Source: Acidobacteriota bacterium
GTDB taxonomy: Bacteria > Acidobacteriota > Terriglobia > Acidiferrales > UBA7541
Assembly: GCA_021818865.1 (NCBI GenBank)
Contig: JAKASX010000004.1
Location: forward strand, 37,684 to 101,683
DNA length: 64,000 nt
Reading direction: 5' to 3'
Below are positions 55,547 through 63,737 of the stretch, piece after piece; the stretch's first letter is position 1, and every line of letters starts with the position of its first letter. The notes below the pieces were generated by a model, which did not search any database, was not told the DNA's origin, and was given only the letters and a program-made list of their open reading frames with translations. Position numbers and translations under genes: made by a program.

Positions 55547-56128
55547 TCAGGATGTGGCGGCGTCGCCGCGCAGCAGGTCGGCCATCTCGCGCTCGTTGAA
55601 AACCTCTGCGGTGAACGCCTCGATGCGCGTATCCGGCTGTTTCCACGCGTACGGATCGAGCCCGGCCTTGAGGCACGTTTCCTCGAGGAATCGTTCCACC
55701 GGCCAGTTCTGCTCGTCGGCAACCTGCGGCAGCAGCAGGCCCCGCTGGCCGTTTCGGCTTGCGATCAGGCCGTGCAAGCCGATTTCGATTTGCTCGGGGC
55801 GCGTCGGAAACGGCGAGGAAAGAATCGAAAGTTCGATTTCGAGTTCGGAAACTTCGCCCGCGAGTACCGGCGGAAATCGCGGATCCTGCGTCGCCGCGGC
55901 AGCCGCGCAGTCCATCACCACGCGAGAGAGAATGTCGGTAGGTTCGATGCGGCCGATGCATCCGCGCAGGCGGCCATAGTGCGTCAGCGTGACGAATGCG
56001 CCTTGGCGGCGATCCAGATCGGGAAGTGATGGCGGTGTTTGGAGCGCTTGCCGCGCGACAGCCGATTCGATGGCCTGGCGCGCCAGCTTCAGCAGGATTA
56101 CGCGGGATTCAGGGGCGAGCGACGACAT
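55547..56128 (-). CDS. AMMECR1-domain protein (AmmeMemoRadiSam system protein A family)
   Basis: 193 residues from ATG 56128, overlapping the end of pgsA by 20 bases; an upstream in-frame start at 56158 would overlap more. The AMMECR1 signature LRGCIGRIEP is at residue ~60, with GAFVTLTHYGRLRG before it and VAAAATQDPRFPPVLAGEVSE-like DPRF-P after it, and ELEIELSILSSP. The family is universal but poorly understood; in some genomes it is fused or linked to MEMO and radical SAM proteins, which are not adjacent here. Confidence 0.85.
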   Translation of the reverse strand: MSSLAPESRVILLKLARQAIESAVARQALQTPPSLPDLDRRQGAFVTLTHYGRLRGCIGRIEPTDILSRVVMDCAAAAATQDPRFPPVLAGEVSELEIELSILSSPFPTRPEQIEIGLHGLIASRNGQRGLLLPQVADEQNWPVERFLEETCLKAGLDPYAWKQPDTRIEAFTAEVFNEREMADLLRGDAATS

Positions 56129-56750
56129 CTTCGGTCTTCTTCTCCTGGGCGACGACAACCGGGTTCAGTTGCCGCTGTTTGATTCGGCCGTCCACCTGGC
56201 GCCAGAAGACCGTGAAGTAATGCGCGGCGGAAACCACCGCGCTGATCACCACGAGCCACAACAACAGGGTCCCCAGCAGCCGGAAAATATGATGTTTGGC
56301 CGCGAGTATTAAAATCGAAACGGTGATCACCTCGAGCACCATCTTCGTCTTGCCCAGCGCCGAGGCCGGAATTACCAAACCCTCCGCCGCAGCGATGTTC
56401 CGCAGGCCCATCACCGTGAAGTCCCGCCCGATCACGATCACCACCATCCACGCCGGCGCCAGCCCCATTTCCACCAGCGAAATGAACGCCGCCGAAATCA
56501 GCAGCTTGTCCGCGATCGGGTCGAGCAATATGCCGAGCGTCGTGATTTCGCGCCGCTTCCGCGCCAGGTAGCCGTCGGCCATGTCCGTGCACGCCGCCAC
56601 CAGCAAAATCAGCACGCCCCACATTTCGAAATGGAAGGGAAGACCGAACCAGGTGAAGTTCGGCTCGCGCGTCAGCAAGACGACGACGAGCAAGGGCACA
56701 AAGAAGATCCGGAGGATCGTCAGCCCGTTCGGCAGATTCAGTTCAGCCAA
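56109..56750 (-). CDS. pgsA: CDP-diacylglycerol-glycerol-3-phosphate 3-phosphatidyltransferase
   Basis: 213 residues. The start is TTG 56750; an in-frame stop lies four codons upstream. The N-terminus LNLPNGLTILRIFFVPLLVV is typical. The CDP-alcohol phosphotransferase motif D-x2-DG-x2-AR-x8-G-x3-D-x3-D is complete (DMADGYLAR and GILLDPIAD). The enzyme makes phosphatidylglycerol phosphate in the inner membrane. A strong promoter lies 38 bases upstream. The AMMECR1 gene overlaps its 3' end. Confidence 0.94.
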   Translation of the reverse strand: MAELNLPNGLTILRIFFVPLLVVVLLTREPNFTWFGLPFHFEMWGVLILLVAACTDMADGYLARKRREITTLGILLDPIADKLLISAAFISLVEMGLAPAWMVVIVIGRDFTVMGLRNIAAAEGLVIPASALGKTKMVLEVITVSILILAAKHHIFRLLGTLLLWLVVISAVVSAAHYFTVFWRQVDGRIKQRQLNPVVVAQEKKTEDVVARP

Positions 56751-56787
56751 GTCGCGCCCGCGCTACTCAAAAATCTAAAGTGCATTC

Positions 56788-56816
56788 ACTATAGTCTGGC
56801 CCACCGGGCGAGTCAA
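56788..56816 (-). promoter_or_regulatory. Sigma-70-type promoter of pgsA
   Basis: On the minus strand -35 TTGACT (56816-56811) and -10 TATAGT (56793-56788) are exactly 17 bases apart. Transcription would begin near 56781, giving a leader of about 30 bases before the TTG start. This is the best promoter match in the window. The rest of the gap to 56971 shows nothing else. Confidence 0.7.
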
Positions 56817-56971
56817 CTACGCCGCCGGCCGTCCTAACAACGACCCATCATGCCATTCCCGCCCGCTCCGCGCCATGGTTGGATGTTCCCTGGCCGGCAT
56901 GCCCTTGCTTCCCGCGAAACAGTCCTCCGCGGCGTTACGGGTCTGGGTGAGCGTCGGCCTTCCGCGCCGGG

Positions 56972-57727
56972 TCATCGCAGCGTCTTATCGAAAAACGTTA
57001 CCATCCGATTCCAAGCGTCTGCCGCAGCCTCCGGGCGATAGCCGGTCTTGTTGTTCGGATTTTCGAATGCATGGCTGGCGCCGGAATAAATCTTCACGTT
57101 GATGGATTTTCCGGCCTGTTTCATCGCCCCCTCGAACGCCCGCACCTTCGCCGGAGTTATACCCGGATCGAGCGCGCCGAAATTGCCAAGCACGGGGCAA
57201 CGAATCGCCTGGATTTCCTCGGGCTTGGTGGGCAATTCACCGTAATTGACCGCGCAAGCGGCCAGGCGCGGCTGACGCACGGCTAGCCGCAGGGCCCACC
57301 CTCCGCCGAAGCACCACCCCACCACGCCAATTTTCTCTGCCTCGACATTCCGTCGCGAAGCGAGGTGCGCGAATGCGGCTTGCAGATCGCGCATGGCGCG
57401 ATCGCGGGGAAGGCTCATCACCAGCTTGCGCGCGGCTGCGGGCGTCGTCGCGGTCTGCCCGCGATAAAGGTCGACCGCCAGCGCGACGAAGCCGGCCGCG
57501 GCGAATTTTCGCGTTTGCTGCTTCACCCAAGGCACCAGACCCCACCACTCGTGGATCAAAATCAGCGCCGGATGCTTTCCGGGCGTTTCCGGTTCGGCCA
57601 AATATCCGCTCACCATTTCGTCGCCGCTTTTATAGCGGACGGTTTGCGTCCTTACCGCGGCCGAAGCGTTTACCGAGCTCAGGAAAGACAACACAAGCAC
57701 AGCGAGAAACTGCGGTCTCACGCGCAT
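56972..57727 (-). CDS. Exported dienelactone hydrolase family protein
   Basis: 251 residues; ATG 57727 has AGGAGG eight bases upstream. A signal peptide (FLAVLVLSFLSSVNASA) directs export. The DLH fold shows ILIHEWWGLVPWVKQQ, the nucleophile Cys in GVVGWCFGGGWALRLA, the acid in GALDPGITPAK and the His in GASHAFENP. Most family members are cytoplasmic carboxymethylenebutenolidases; an exported version probably hydrolyses another ester or lactone. It stands alone. Confidence 0.87.
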   Translation of the reverse strand: MRVRPQFLAVLVLSFLSSVNASAAVRTQTVRYKSGDEMVSGYLAEPETPGKHPALILIHEWWGLVPWVKQQTRKFAAAGFVALAVDLYRGQTATTPAAARKLVMSLPRDRAMRDLQAAFAHLASRRNVEAEKIGVVGWCFGGGWALRLAVRQPRLAACAVNYGELPTKPEEIQAIRCPVLGNFGALDPGITPAKVRAFEGAMKQAGKSINVKIYSGASHAFENPNNKTGYRPEAAADAWNRMVTFFDKTLR

Positions 57728-58029
57728 GGAAGACCCTCCTGACGCGAAAATGCGCACGCCATTGTACTCGCGAATAGCCTCGGGGAAACCCATAAACCTG
57801 TGCAAAACTATCAGGTTACAAGCGAGTCGCAGGTTTCGGCTCGGGAATCATCCGGTTCAACGCTTGCGGCGAATAAGTCCATTATTTATCAATAGATTAT
57901 GATTCAAGCAAGCAGGCATCGCGATCCAACGGGGTAGGAAAATGGCCGCATTTCCCAAATGATTTTTAAGTTTTCCACATTATTTTCACATGGCCCTCCC
58001 GCCGTTCCTCGCCCGAACTGACGGTCGTT
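57728..58029. other. AT-rich intergenic region upstream of the dienelactone hydrolase gene
   Basis: About 300 bases. From about 57870 to 57990 it is distinctly AT-rich against the GC-rich surroundings (ATTATTTATCAATAGATTAT, TTTTTAAGTTTTCC). A minus-strand TTGCTT, 17 bases, TAAATA could be a promoter for the hydrolase gene. No gene seen. Confidence 0.45.
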
Positions 58030-59337
58030 TCAGGGCTTAGCGGTTCGGCCGGACAGGCATTCTGGGGCAATCTTGCGCACCACGGATTCGGGTAATTCCG
58101 CTTCCAACCAGATTTCCGAATTTCGCACTTCGCTTTCGATCACGCGGCCGCTGGCGCGAATCGCCGAGAGGCGTCGGCCGTCGGAAAGCGGAAGTTGCAA
58201 ACGCACGAGAACCAGCGGATCCACCGAAAGCCGGTGATCGATTGCTTCGATCAATTCCTGGATCCCATCGCCCTTGAGCGCCGACACTACAACCGCGCCG
58301 TTCGCCGTTTGAAGCGCGGAGCGTTCCTCTTCCGAAAGGCGATCGGATTTGTTGAGCACGCGGATTCGGGGGCAATCTTCCAGGCCCAGTTCGGCGAGAA
58401 CGGTTTCGACCGCCTGTTCCTGTTCGGGATGCCGGGGGCTGGAAATGTCGATCACGTGCAGAATCAGCGCCGCTTCCTGGAGTTCTTCGAGCGTGGCGCG
58501 GAAGGCGGAAATCAATCCGGCGGGCAGGTCGCGAATGAACCCGACGGTGTCGGAAAGCAGCACGCGGCGCTTCGATGGCAGCCGCAAGGCGCGCACGGTG
58601 GGATCGAGCGTGGCGAACATGCGGGCGGAAGCGACCACTTGAGCGCGCGTGAGGGCGTTGAACAACATCGATTTTCCCGCGTTTGTATAGCCCACCAGAG
58701 CCACCGTGTGCAGCGGCACGCCGCTGCGCGTTTGGCGCCTCATTTGCCGCTCGCGCCGCACCGCTCCGAGCACCTTTTCCAGTCGAGCGATTTGCGCGCG
58801 AATCCGCCGGCGATCGGTCTCGAGTTTCTGTTCGCCGGGACCCCGCGTGCCGATGCCTCCACCCAGGCGGGAAAGCTCTGTTCCGCGCCCGGCCAGCCGC
58901 GGCAGCAGGTAATTGAGTTGCGCGAGTTCCACTTGGAGCTGGCCTTCGCGACTGCGGGCGTGGCGGGCGAAAATGTCCAGAATCAGCTGCACTCGGTCCA
59001 CCACGCGCAGGCCGGTTACGCGCTCGATATTGCGGTGCTGCACTGGGCTGAGGCTCGCGTCCACGATGAGCAGCGAAGCGCCCAGCATCCCGGCCGCCGC
59101 CTGAATTTCCTTCAATTTCCCTTCGCCGAATAGCGTTGCCGGATCGGCCGAATCGCGCACCTGCACCATGGTTCCCGCGACTTCCGCGCCGGCGCTCCGC
59201 GCAAGTTCGGAAAGCTCTTCCATCGATTCTCGAAGGATCGATTCGCCGGCGGGCGCGCCTGGCGCGTGGCGCCGCTTGAATCCGAAACCCAGGAGAAGAA
59301 CCGATTCCCGTTGCCGGGTTTCGTGAAGAGTTTTCAT
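58030..59337 (-). CDS. hflX: GTPase HflX
   Basis: 435 residues from ATG 59337. The N-terminal HflX domain has VRDSADPATLFGEGKLKEI, a GTP-independent ATP-binding region with QLAQLNYLLPRL, LSRLGGGIGTRGPGE and the long helix LETDRRRIRAQIARLEKVL. The G domain has ALVGYTNAGKSMLFNALT, DTVGFIRDLP and NKSDRL. HflX splits stalled or hibernating 70S ribosomes under stress. It follows miaA as in many bacteria, but no hfq lies between them. Confidence 0.94.
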   Translation of the reverse strand: MKTLHETRQRESVLLLGFGFKRRHAPGAPAGESILRESMEELSELARSAGAEVAGTMVQVRDSADPATLFGEGKLKEIQAAAGMLGASLLIVDASLSPVQHRNIERVTGLRVVDRVQLILDIFARHARSREGQLQVELAQLNYLLPRLAGRGTELSRLGGGIGTRGPGEQKLETDRRRIRAQIARLEKVLGAVRRERQMRRQTRSGVPLHTVALVGYTNAGKSMLFNALTRAQVVASARMFATLDPTVRALRLPSKRRVLLSDTVGFIRDLPAGLISAFRATLEELQEAALILHVIDISSPRHPEQEQAVETVLAELGLEDCPRIRVLNKSDRLSEEERSALQTANGAVVVSALKGDGIQELIEAIDHRLSVDPLVLVRLQLPLSDGRRLSAIRASGRVIESEVRNSEIWLEAELPESVVRKIAPECLSGRTAKP

Positions 59338-59437
59338 TCGTTCGCGGCCGCTGCCAGAGAGGGTTCTTGCGAGCCAAACGCCAAAAGCAGCGGCGGGGTG
59401 AAGGAAGTTTTGATCGCAACGATTGCCATCTATGTGA

Positions 59438-59467
59438 ATTATAGCGTGTCGCGCTTCCGCGCGTCAC
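59438..59467 (-). promoter_or_regulatory. Possible promoter of hflX at the end of miaA
   Basis: Minus strand TATAAT (59443-59438) overlaps the miaA stop codon; GTGACG (59467-59462) lies 18 bases upstream as a partial -35. It would give a leader of about 95 bases before hflX. Confidence 0.45.
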
Positions 59468-60434
59468 TCCCGCCGGCGCCAGCGCCCGCTTCCGCGCCTT
59501 CAGCCATGGCTGCTTGCGCGATCGCGAGCGATTTCGCAGCAACGTCCGCGTCGTCGCCGAATCCTTCGATCCAGTGAACGCCGGTTTCGCGCCGAAACCA
59601 CGTGATTTGGCGTTTGGCGTAGCGCCGCGTGCTTTGCTGGATGCGCTCGAGCGCCTGTTCTCTGGTCAGTGCCCCCGAAAGAAATTCGCGCCATTCGCGA
59701 TATCCGATGAAATCAAACGGTTTGGCATCGGCCGCCCCGCCGCTGGCCACCAGTTGCCGCACTTCCTCGATCCAGCCCGCATCCACCATCACTTCCAAGC
59801 GGCGGGCGATGCGCGCGTAGAGCGTCTCGCGCGGCGGCATCAACCCGATCTTGATGGCACGGTATCCTTCGAGGCCGGTTTGCCCGGCGCGATGCAGCGA
59901 GGAAATCGGTGTTCCGGCGAGCAAGCGCACCTCGATCGCGCGAATCATTTTCGGAATGTCGCGCGGAGCGATGCGTTCGGCCGCCGCCGGATCGAGCCGC
60001 TCCAGCATGCGATGGAGGTAGCTTGGCCCGCGCTCATCCGTTCGCCGCAGCAGCCGCGCGCGCAAATCCTCCGATCGCGGCGGTGCTTCGCACAGGCCCT
60101 CGATCAGCGCGCGCAGATACAGGCCGGTGCCCACGGTGAAAATTGGCAGTCGTCCGCGCCCTGCCAGATCCTCGAGTACGGCCAGTGCGCGCCGCCGGTA
60201 TTCGCCGGCGTGGAAAATTTCCCCAGGCTCCACGAGGTCCAGCAGATGATGCGGGATTCCGCGCCGTTCCGCAGCGGTGGGTTTCGCGGTGCCGATATCG
60301 AATCCGCGGTACACCTGCGTCGAATCGCATGCGACCACTTCGCCGTCAAGCCGCTCGGCGAGATCCACGGCCAGCGCCGATTTGCCCGAAGCCGTTGGCC
60401 CGATGATAGCCACGAGCGTCAGCTGCCGTTTCAT
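59439..60434 (-). CDS. miaA: tRNA dimethylallyltransferase
   Basis: 331 residues from ATG 60434; the longer open frame upstream is the previous two ORFs in another frame. P-loop IIGPTASGKSALAVDLAE, DSTQVYRGFDIGTAKPT, PHHLLDLVEPGE and the C-terminal TRRYAKRQITWFRRE motif are intact. MiaA adds the isopentenyl group to A37 of tRNAs that read UNN codons. Its ATG overlaps the stop of a 31-residue ORF (ATGA), which implies coupled translation. About 20 extra Gly/Ala-rich residues end the protein. Confidence 0.95.
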   Translation of the reverse strand: MKRQLTLVAIIGPTASGKSALAVDLAERLDGEVVACDSTQVYRGFDIGTAKPTAAERRGIPHHLLDLVEPGEIFHAGEYRRRALAVLEDLAGRGRLPIFTVGTGLYLRALIEGLCEAPPRSEDLRARLLRRTDERGPSYLHRMLERLDPAAAERIAPRDIPKMIRAIEVRLLAGTPISSLHRAGQTGLEGYRAIKIGLMPPRETLYARIARRLEVMVDAGWIEEVRQLVASGGAADAKPFDFIGYREWREFLSGALTREQALERIQQSTRRYAKRQITWFRRETGVHWIEGFGDDADVAAKSLAIAQAAMAEGAEAGAGAGGSDARKRDTL

Positions 60435-60526
60435 CGCAGCACGGTCCAGTAACGCAGCAGCAGGAAAAGAATTGCAGTCAGCGCCAGAAGGAGCGCTCCG
60501 GTGATTTGTGCGCGGCTCGGTCTCAC
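60431..60526 (-). CDS. 31-residue single-span membrane ORF coupled to tonB-like and miaA genes
   Basis: GTG 60526 overlaps the stop of the TonB-like gene (GTGA), and its TGA overlaps the miaA start (ATGA). The frame encodes V-R-P-S-R-A-Q followed by a hydrophobic stretch ITGALLLALTAILFLLL and a basic-aromatic tail RYWTVLR. That is a plausible single-pass inner-membrane peptide with a positive N-terminus. It is too short for most gene callers. Both overlaps and its composition support a real gene, but a chance frame used only for coupling cannot be excluded. Confidence 0.6.
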   Translation of the reverse strand: MRPSRAQITGALLLALTAILFLLLRYWTVLR

Positions 60527-61884
60527 TGGGTAGGCAGCGGCAAATTATACAAAAACATGATTCGCAATTCGATGTAAGGCCGCGTGTAGGCCGTCGGCAG
60601 AGGATCGAACGGATTCGAAGCGGTGATCGCGGCAACCGCGGCCCGGTCCAGCGGACGCTTTCCCGACGTCATTTCGAGAATCGGGTAACCCGTCGGCATG
60701 CTCCCGTTGGTCATGATCTTGAAGCGCAGCATCACCCGCCCCTGATCGCCAAGCAGCGCCGATTCCGGCATCACCGCGTACCAGTTCCGGCGCACCACTT
60801 CCAGCAGCCGCTGAATGTAGCTCGTGAAATCCACGCCGTCGGTCGGCGTTAGCAGCTGCACGCTGCCTGAGAGCTGGCCCGTTCCCGCCCCTCCCGGTTG
60901 TCCTTGCCCTCCCGGCATCTGCGGAGGGGATGGCAGCCTGTCGCTAAATCCGTAGCTGGGTGTTGCGGCGTTGCGCGCCGCCGCACGCAACGACTGCTCG
61001 ATCGCCTGGCCGGGCGACATCACAGGCGGCGCGATGATCGTGCGCGGATGCGGGGGCGTTACATTTTCCAGGCGTGGCTCAGGCGCCGGTTTTGGCACCG
61101 CTGGCTCGGGACGCGGTTGCGGGGCTTCCCGCGCCTCTTGAACGGGCGGGGAAGGCGGCACAACCCGCGGCGCCGGCTGCGGCGCGGGGCCTTGCTGCGG
61201 TGAAACCTCCATCCTGGGCGGCGCAAGGTGGTTTCGCGCGCCGATGTCGAGCCGCATCTTGTCGCTCGGCTTCTGCGGCACGGGCTTCGGCCTGGGAATT
61301 TCCTTCAGGTTGTGCGGCAGGTAGATGTATCCGAGCTTCTGGTTGTTCAACGCCTCTTCGATGGGATTCGCCGTGTATTGGCGAATCATTCCGGGCAGCG
61401 TCAGGAAGAAAATAATCAGCAGCACGTGGAACAGCACCGAAAAGGCCGGCGCCAGGAAATCCCAATTGATCCGCCCTTTTTTCTCGGGCAAAAGCCGCGG
61501 CTCGCCGGCCACCAGAAGGTCGGCTTCCACCAGATCCTGCAACACCTCCACGGCAAACGGCTCGGGCACGAGCGTCGGCTGGATATGCGCGTCCTGCGGC
61601 ACCACCACGCGGTCGTCGAGTTCCGTGATCACCGGCTCGGAAGCGGCCAGTTCGGGCGGGAAGGGAACCACCGGCATATCGCGGGGAATCACGATCCGGT
61701 TGTTCAGCACGTCGAGCGGAACGTGCGTCGGGATATGCGAAACGCCTTCGAACGGAACCACCGGCATGTCTTGCGGGATCAGCGTGCGGCTGTCGAGCCA
61801 CGTTTTCAGCCGCTTCGGCGGCCGCGCCGGTGGGCCCGAAGGCGGCGGGCAGTCGGCGGGCACGAGGATTCGCGGAACTCTCAC
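60523..61884 (-). CDS. TonB-family protein with long repeated cytoplasmic N-terminus
   Basis: 453 residues from GTG 61884, which overlaps the stop of the Gfo/Idh gene (GTGA). Residues ~1-140 are cytoplasmic and carry an imperfect repeat with a ~30-residue period: R-x-hIP(Q/R)DMPVVPF at ~31-45 and ~61-75, then VVVPQDAHIQPT at ~93-104. One membrane helix (APAFSVLFHVLLIIFFLTLP, ~145-165) leads into a Pro-rich periplasmic spacer. The TonB C-terminal domain (~365-453) has NWYAVMPESALLGDQGRVMLRF and DRAAVAAITASNPFDPLP. It may energise outer-membrane transport, though the domain also serves other envelope roles. Confidence 0.82.
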   Translation of the reverse strand: MRVPRILVPADCPPPSGPPARPPKRLKTWLDSRTLIPQDMPVVPFEGVSHIPTHVPLDVLNNRIVIPRDMPVVPFPPELAASEPVITELDDRVVVPQDAHIQPTLVPEPFAVEVLQDLVEADLLVAGEPRLLPEKKGRINWDFLAPAFSVLFHVLLIIFFLTLPGMIRQYTANPIEEALNNQKLGYIYLPHNLKEIPRPKPVPQKPSDKMRLDIGARNHLAPPRMEVSPQQGPAPQPAPRVVPPSPPVQEAREAPQPRPEPAVPKPAPEPRLENVTPPHPRTIIAPPVMSPGQAIEQSLRAAARNAATPSYGFSDRLPSPPQMPGGQGQPGGAGTGQLSGSVQLLTPTDGVDFTSYIQRLLEVVRRNWYAVMPESALLGDQGRVMLRFKIMTNGSMPTGYPILEMTSGKRPLDRAAVAAITASNPFDPLPTAYTRPYIELRIMFLYNLPLPTQ

Positions 61885-62855
61885 GAAACCGCCTGGGAAG
61901 CAGACGTCGGCAACGGCACGCGGCCCGCGTGCTCGCGTAGCGCCGCCATCACGCGATTCGCCAATTCGAGCGCTCGTCGCCCGGCCGCGCCGTCAACCAG
62001 AGGCGTCTGGCGCAAGCGAACAGCGGAAAGAAAGGCGCGGAGTTCGGCGCGAAGCGGCTCTTCGGATTCCACTTCGAGTTTTTCGAAGCCGAAGCGCGGC
62101 TCGGGGCCCGGCTGCGCCACGCGAATCCGCAGCGCGTCGCGGCGGGCGAAATCCACCGAAACGTATTCGTGCCGCTGGAAAAACCGAAGCTTGCGCACCC
62201 GCTCGGTGGAAATGCGGCTCGCCGTGACGTTGGCCACAGCTCCCGCTTCGAATTCCAGCCGCGCGTGCGCGATGTCCACCTTGTCGGTCACCACCGGAAT
62301 TCCAACAGCCTTCACTTCGGCCACCGGTCCGGCGAGCGAAAGCAGAATATCGAGATCGTGAATCATCACGTCGTAAACCACGTCCACGTCCAGGCTACGC
62401 GCGGAGAATACCCCCAGACGGTGCACCTCGAAAAACAGCGGCCGCACGATCGTTTTGGCCGCCGCGACAACCGCCGGGTTGAACCGCTCCACATGCCCGA
62501 CTTGTAAGATGCGCCCACCCCTACCCGAGGCTTCGATCAATTGATCCGCTTCCGCCAGGGTCGTTGCCATCGGCTTTTCCACCAGCACGTCCACGCCTCG
62601 GCCGAGCAACAACGTCCCAACGCGTGCGTGCTCCACCGTCGGGACGGCCACGCTCACCGCCTGCGCCCGCCGTGCCAAATCCTCCATACTTTCCAGGGCG
62701 ACCGTGCCGAATTCCTGCGCCACGGCTTCGGCGCGCGTGCGGTCGGCGTCGAAAACGCCCACGAGTTCCGCCTCTTCGAGCCCGGCGTAAACGCGGGCGT
62801 GCTGGCGCCCGAAATCGCCCACTCCCGCGACGCCCACGCGAATTCGCTCCGTCAT
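61881..62855 (-). CDS. Gfo/Idh/MocA-family NAD(P)-dependent oxidoreductase in the lpx cluster
   Basis: 324 residues from ATG 62855, overlapping the lpxI stop (ATGA). The Rossmann start VGVAGVGDFGRQHARVYAGL, DVLVEKPMATTLAEADQL with the EKP motif, and VGHVERFNP are all typical. The family oxidises or reduces sugar derivatives. Its position next to lpxI and lpxA recalls GnnA, which oxidises UDP-GlcNAc so that a transaminase (GnnB) can make the amino sugar of N-linked lipid A. No gnnB is seen in the window, so this is only a possibility. Confidence 0.85.
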   Translation of the reverse strand: MTERIRVGVAGVGDFGRQHARVYAGLEEAELVGVFDADRTRAEAVAQEFGTVALESMEDLARRAQAVSVAVPTVEHARVGTLLLGRGVDVLVEKPMATTLAEADQLIEASGRGGRILQVGHVERFNPAVVAAAKTIVRPLFFEVHRLGVFSARSLDVDVVYDVMIHDLDILLSLAGPVAEVKAVGIPVVTDKVDIAHARLEFEAGAVANVTASRISTERVRKLRFFQRHEYVSVDFARRDALRIRVAQPGPEPRFGFEKLEVESEEPLRAELRAFLSAVRLRQTPLVDGAAGRRALELANRVMAALREHAGRVPLPTSASQAVS

Positions 62856-63703
62856 GACGCCCCGCTCCCATCGTTTTCGGGCTGCGCGGCTTCGATCGAG
62901 ATAGAGCCGGCATCGGCCAGTTCCAAAACGCGCTCCCGGTCGAAAATCAGCGTCCGCCCGGCGTCTATCGCCAGCGCCGTCGCTCCCGCTCCGCGCATCA
63001 CCTCGATCGTTCGTGGACCAACCACGGGAACGTCGAATCGCATGTCTTGCCGCGGCTTGCTCACCTTTACCACCGTCAGTGGCCGGCCGCCGGAAATGCG
63101 CGCGGCGCGCTCGATCGTTTCGTCAGTGCCTTCCATCGCTTCGATCGCCACGCAGGCGCGCTCGGAGATCACCACCGTCTGACCGAGGTCCAGTCCGGCG
63201 ATTTGCCGGGCGATTTGTCGCCCGTAACCAATATTGGCCGCTTCTTTTTCATCGGGCGCGCGGCGGGTCAGCACGCCTGCGGCCGGAAGCAGGGGTTCGA
63301 GAAACAGCGTGGAATTCACTAGTTCGATGCCTTCAGCCGCCAGAATCGCGGCCACGGCTCCAATCAGCGCGTCGGTATTGCGCGTGGCCAAGCGTTCGAG
63401 CAGAGGAGCCATGCGGCCGTCGGGAGGAATGTCGCTGAAAATCTGCCGATGCTTCACCTGTCCGGCCATCACCGCCCGTGTGACGCCTTCCCGGTGCAGC
63501 AATTCGATGGCGCGGCCCAGTTCGCCCAGGCTCACCCAATGGAATCGGCTGGAGGCCTGCTCCAAAGCGGGGCTGGCTTCCTCGCGAATGGCGATCACCG
63601 CCATATCCACGCCACGGCGCCGCGCCCCTTCGAGTACGAGGAGCGGGAAATCGCCGTTGCCCGCGATCAGCCCCCAACCCTGCGTGTTTACACTCTGTCC
63701 CAT
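62852..63703 (-). CDS. lpxI: UDP-2,3-diacylglucosamine diphosphatase LpxI
   Basis: 283 residues from ATG 63703 (a TTG codon directly precedes it). LpxI (formerly DUF1009) features: GLIAGNGDFPLLVLEGARRRG, VMAGQVKHRQIFSD, GYGRQIARQIAGLDLGQTVVI, RPLTVVKVSKPRQDMRFDVPVVGPRTIEVM. The enzyme hydrolyses UDP-2,3-diacylglucosamine to lipid X in lipid A synthesis and replaces LpxH. It lies 34 bases after lpxA and overlaps the oxidoreductase gene. Confidence 0.93.
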   Translation of the reverse strand: MGQSVNTQGWGLIAGNGDFPLLVLEGARRRGVDMAVIAIREEASPALEQASSRFHWVSLGELGRAIELLHREGVTRAVMAGQVKHRQIFSDIPPDGRMAPLLERLATRNTDALIGAVAAILAAEGIELVNSTLFLEPLLPAAGVLTRRAPDEKEAANIGYGRQIARQIAGLDLGQTVVISERACVAIEAMEGTDETIERAARISGGRPLTVVKVSKPRQDMRFDVPVVGPRTIEVMRGAGATALAIDAGRTLIFDRERVLELADAGSISIEAAQPENDGSGAS

Positions 63704-63737
63704 CAAGTCCAGTGGTCGGTCGCTATCTCCCCGCCGC

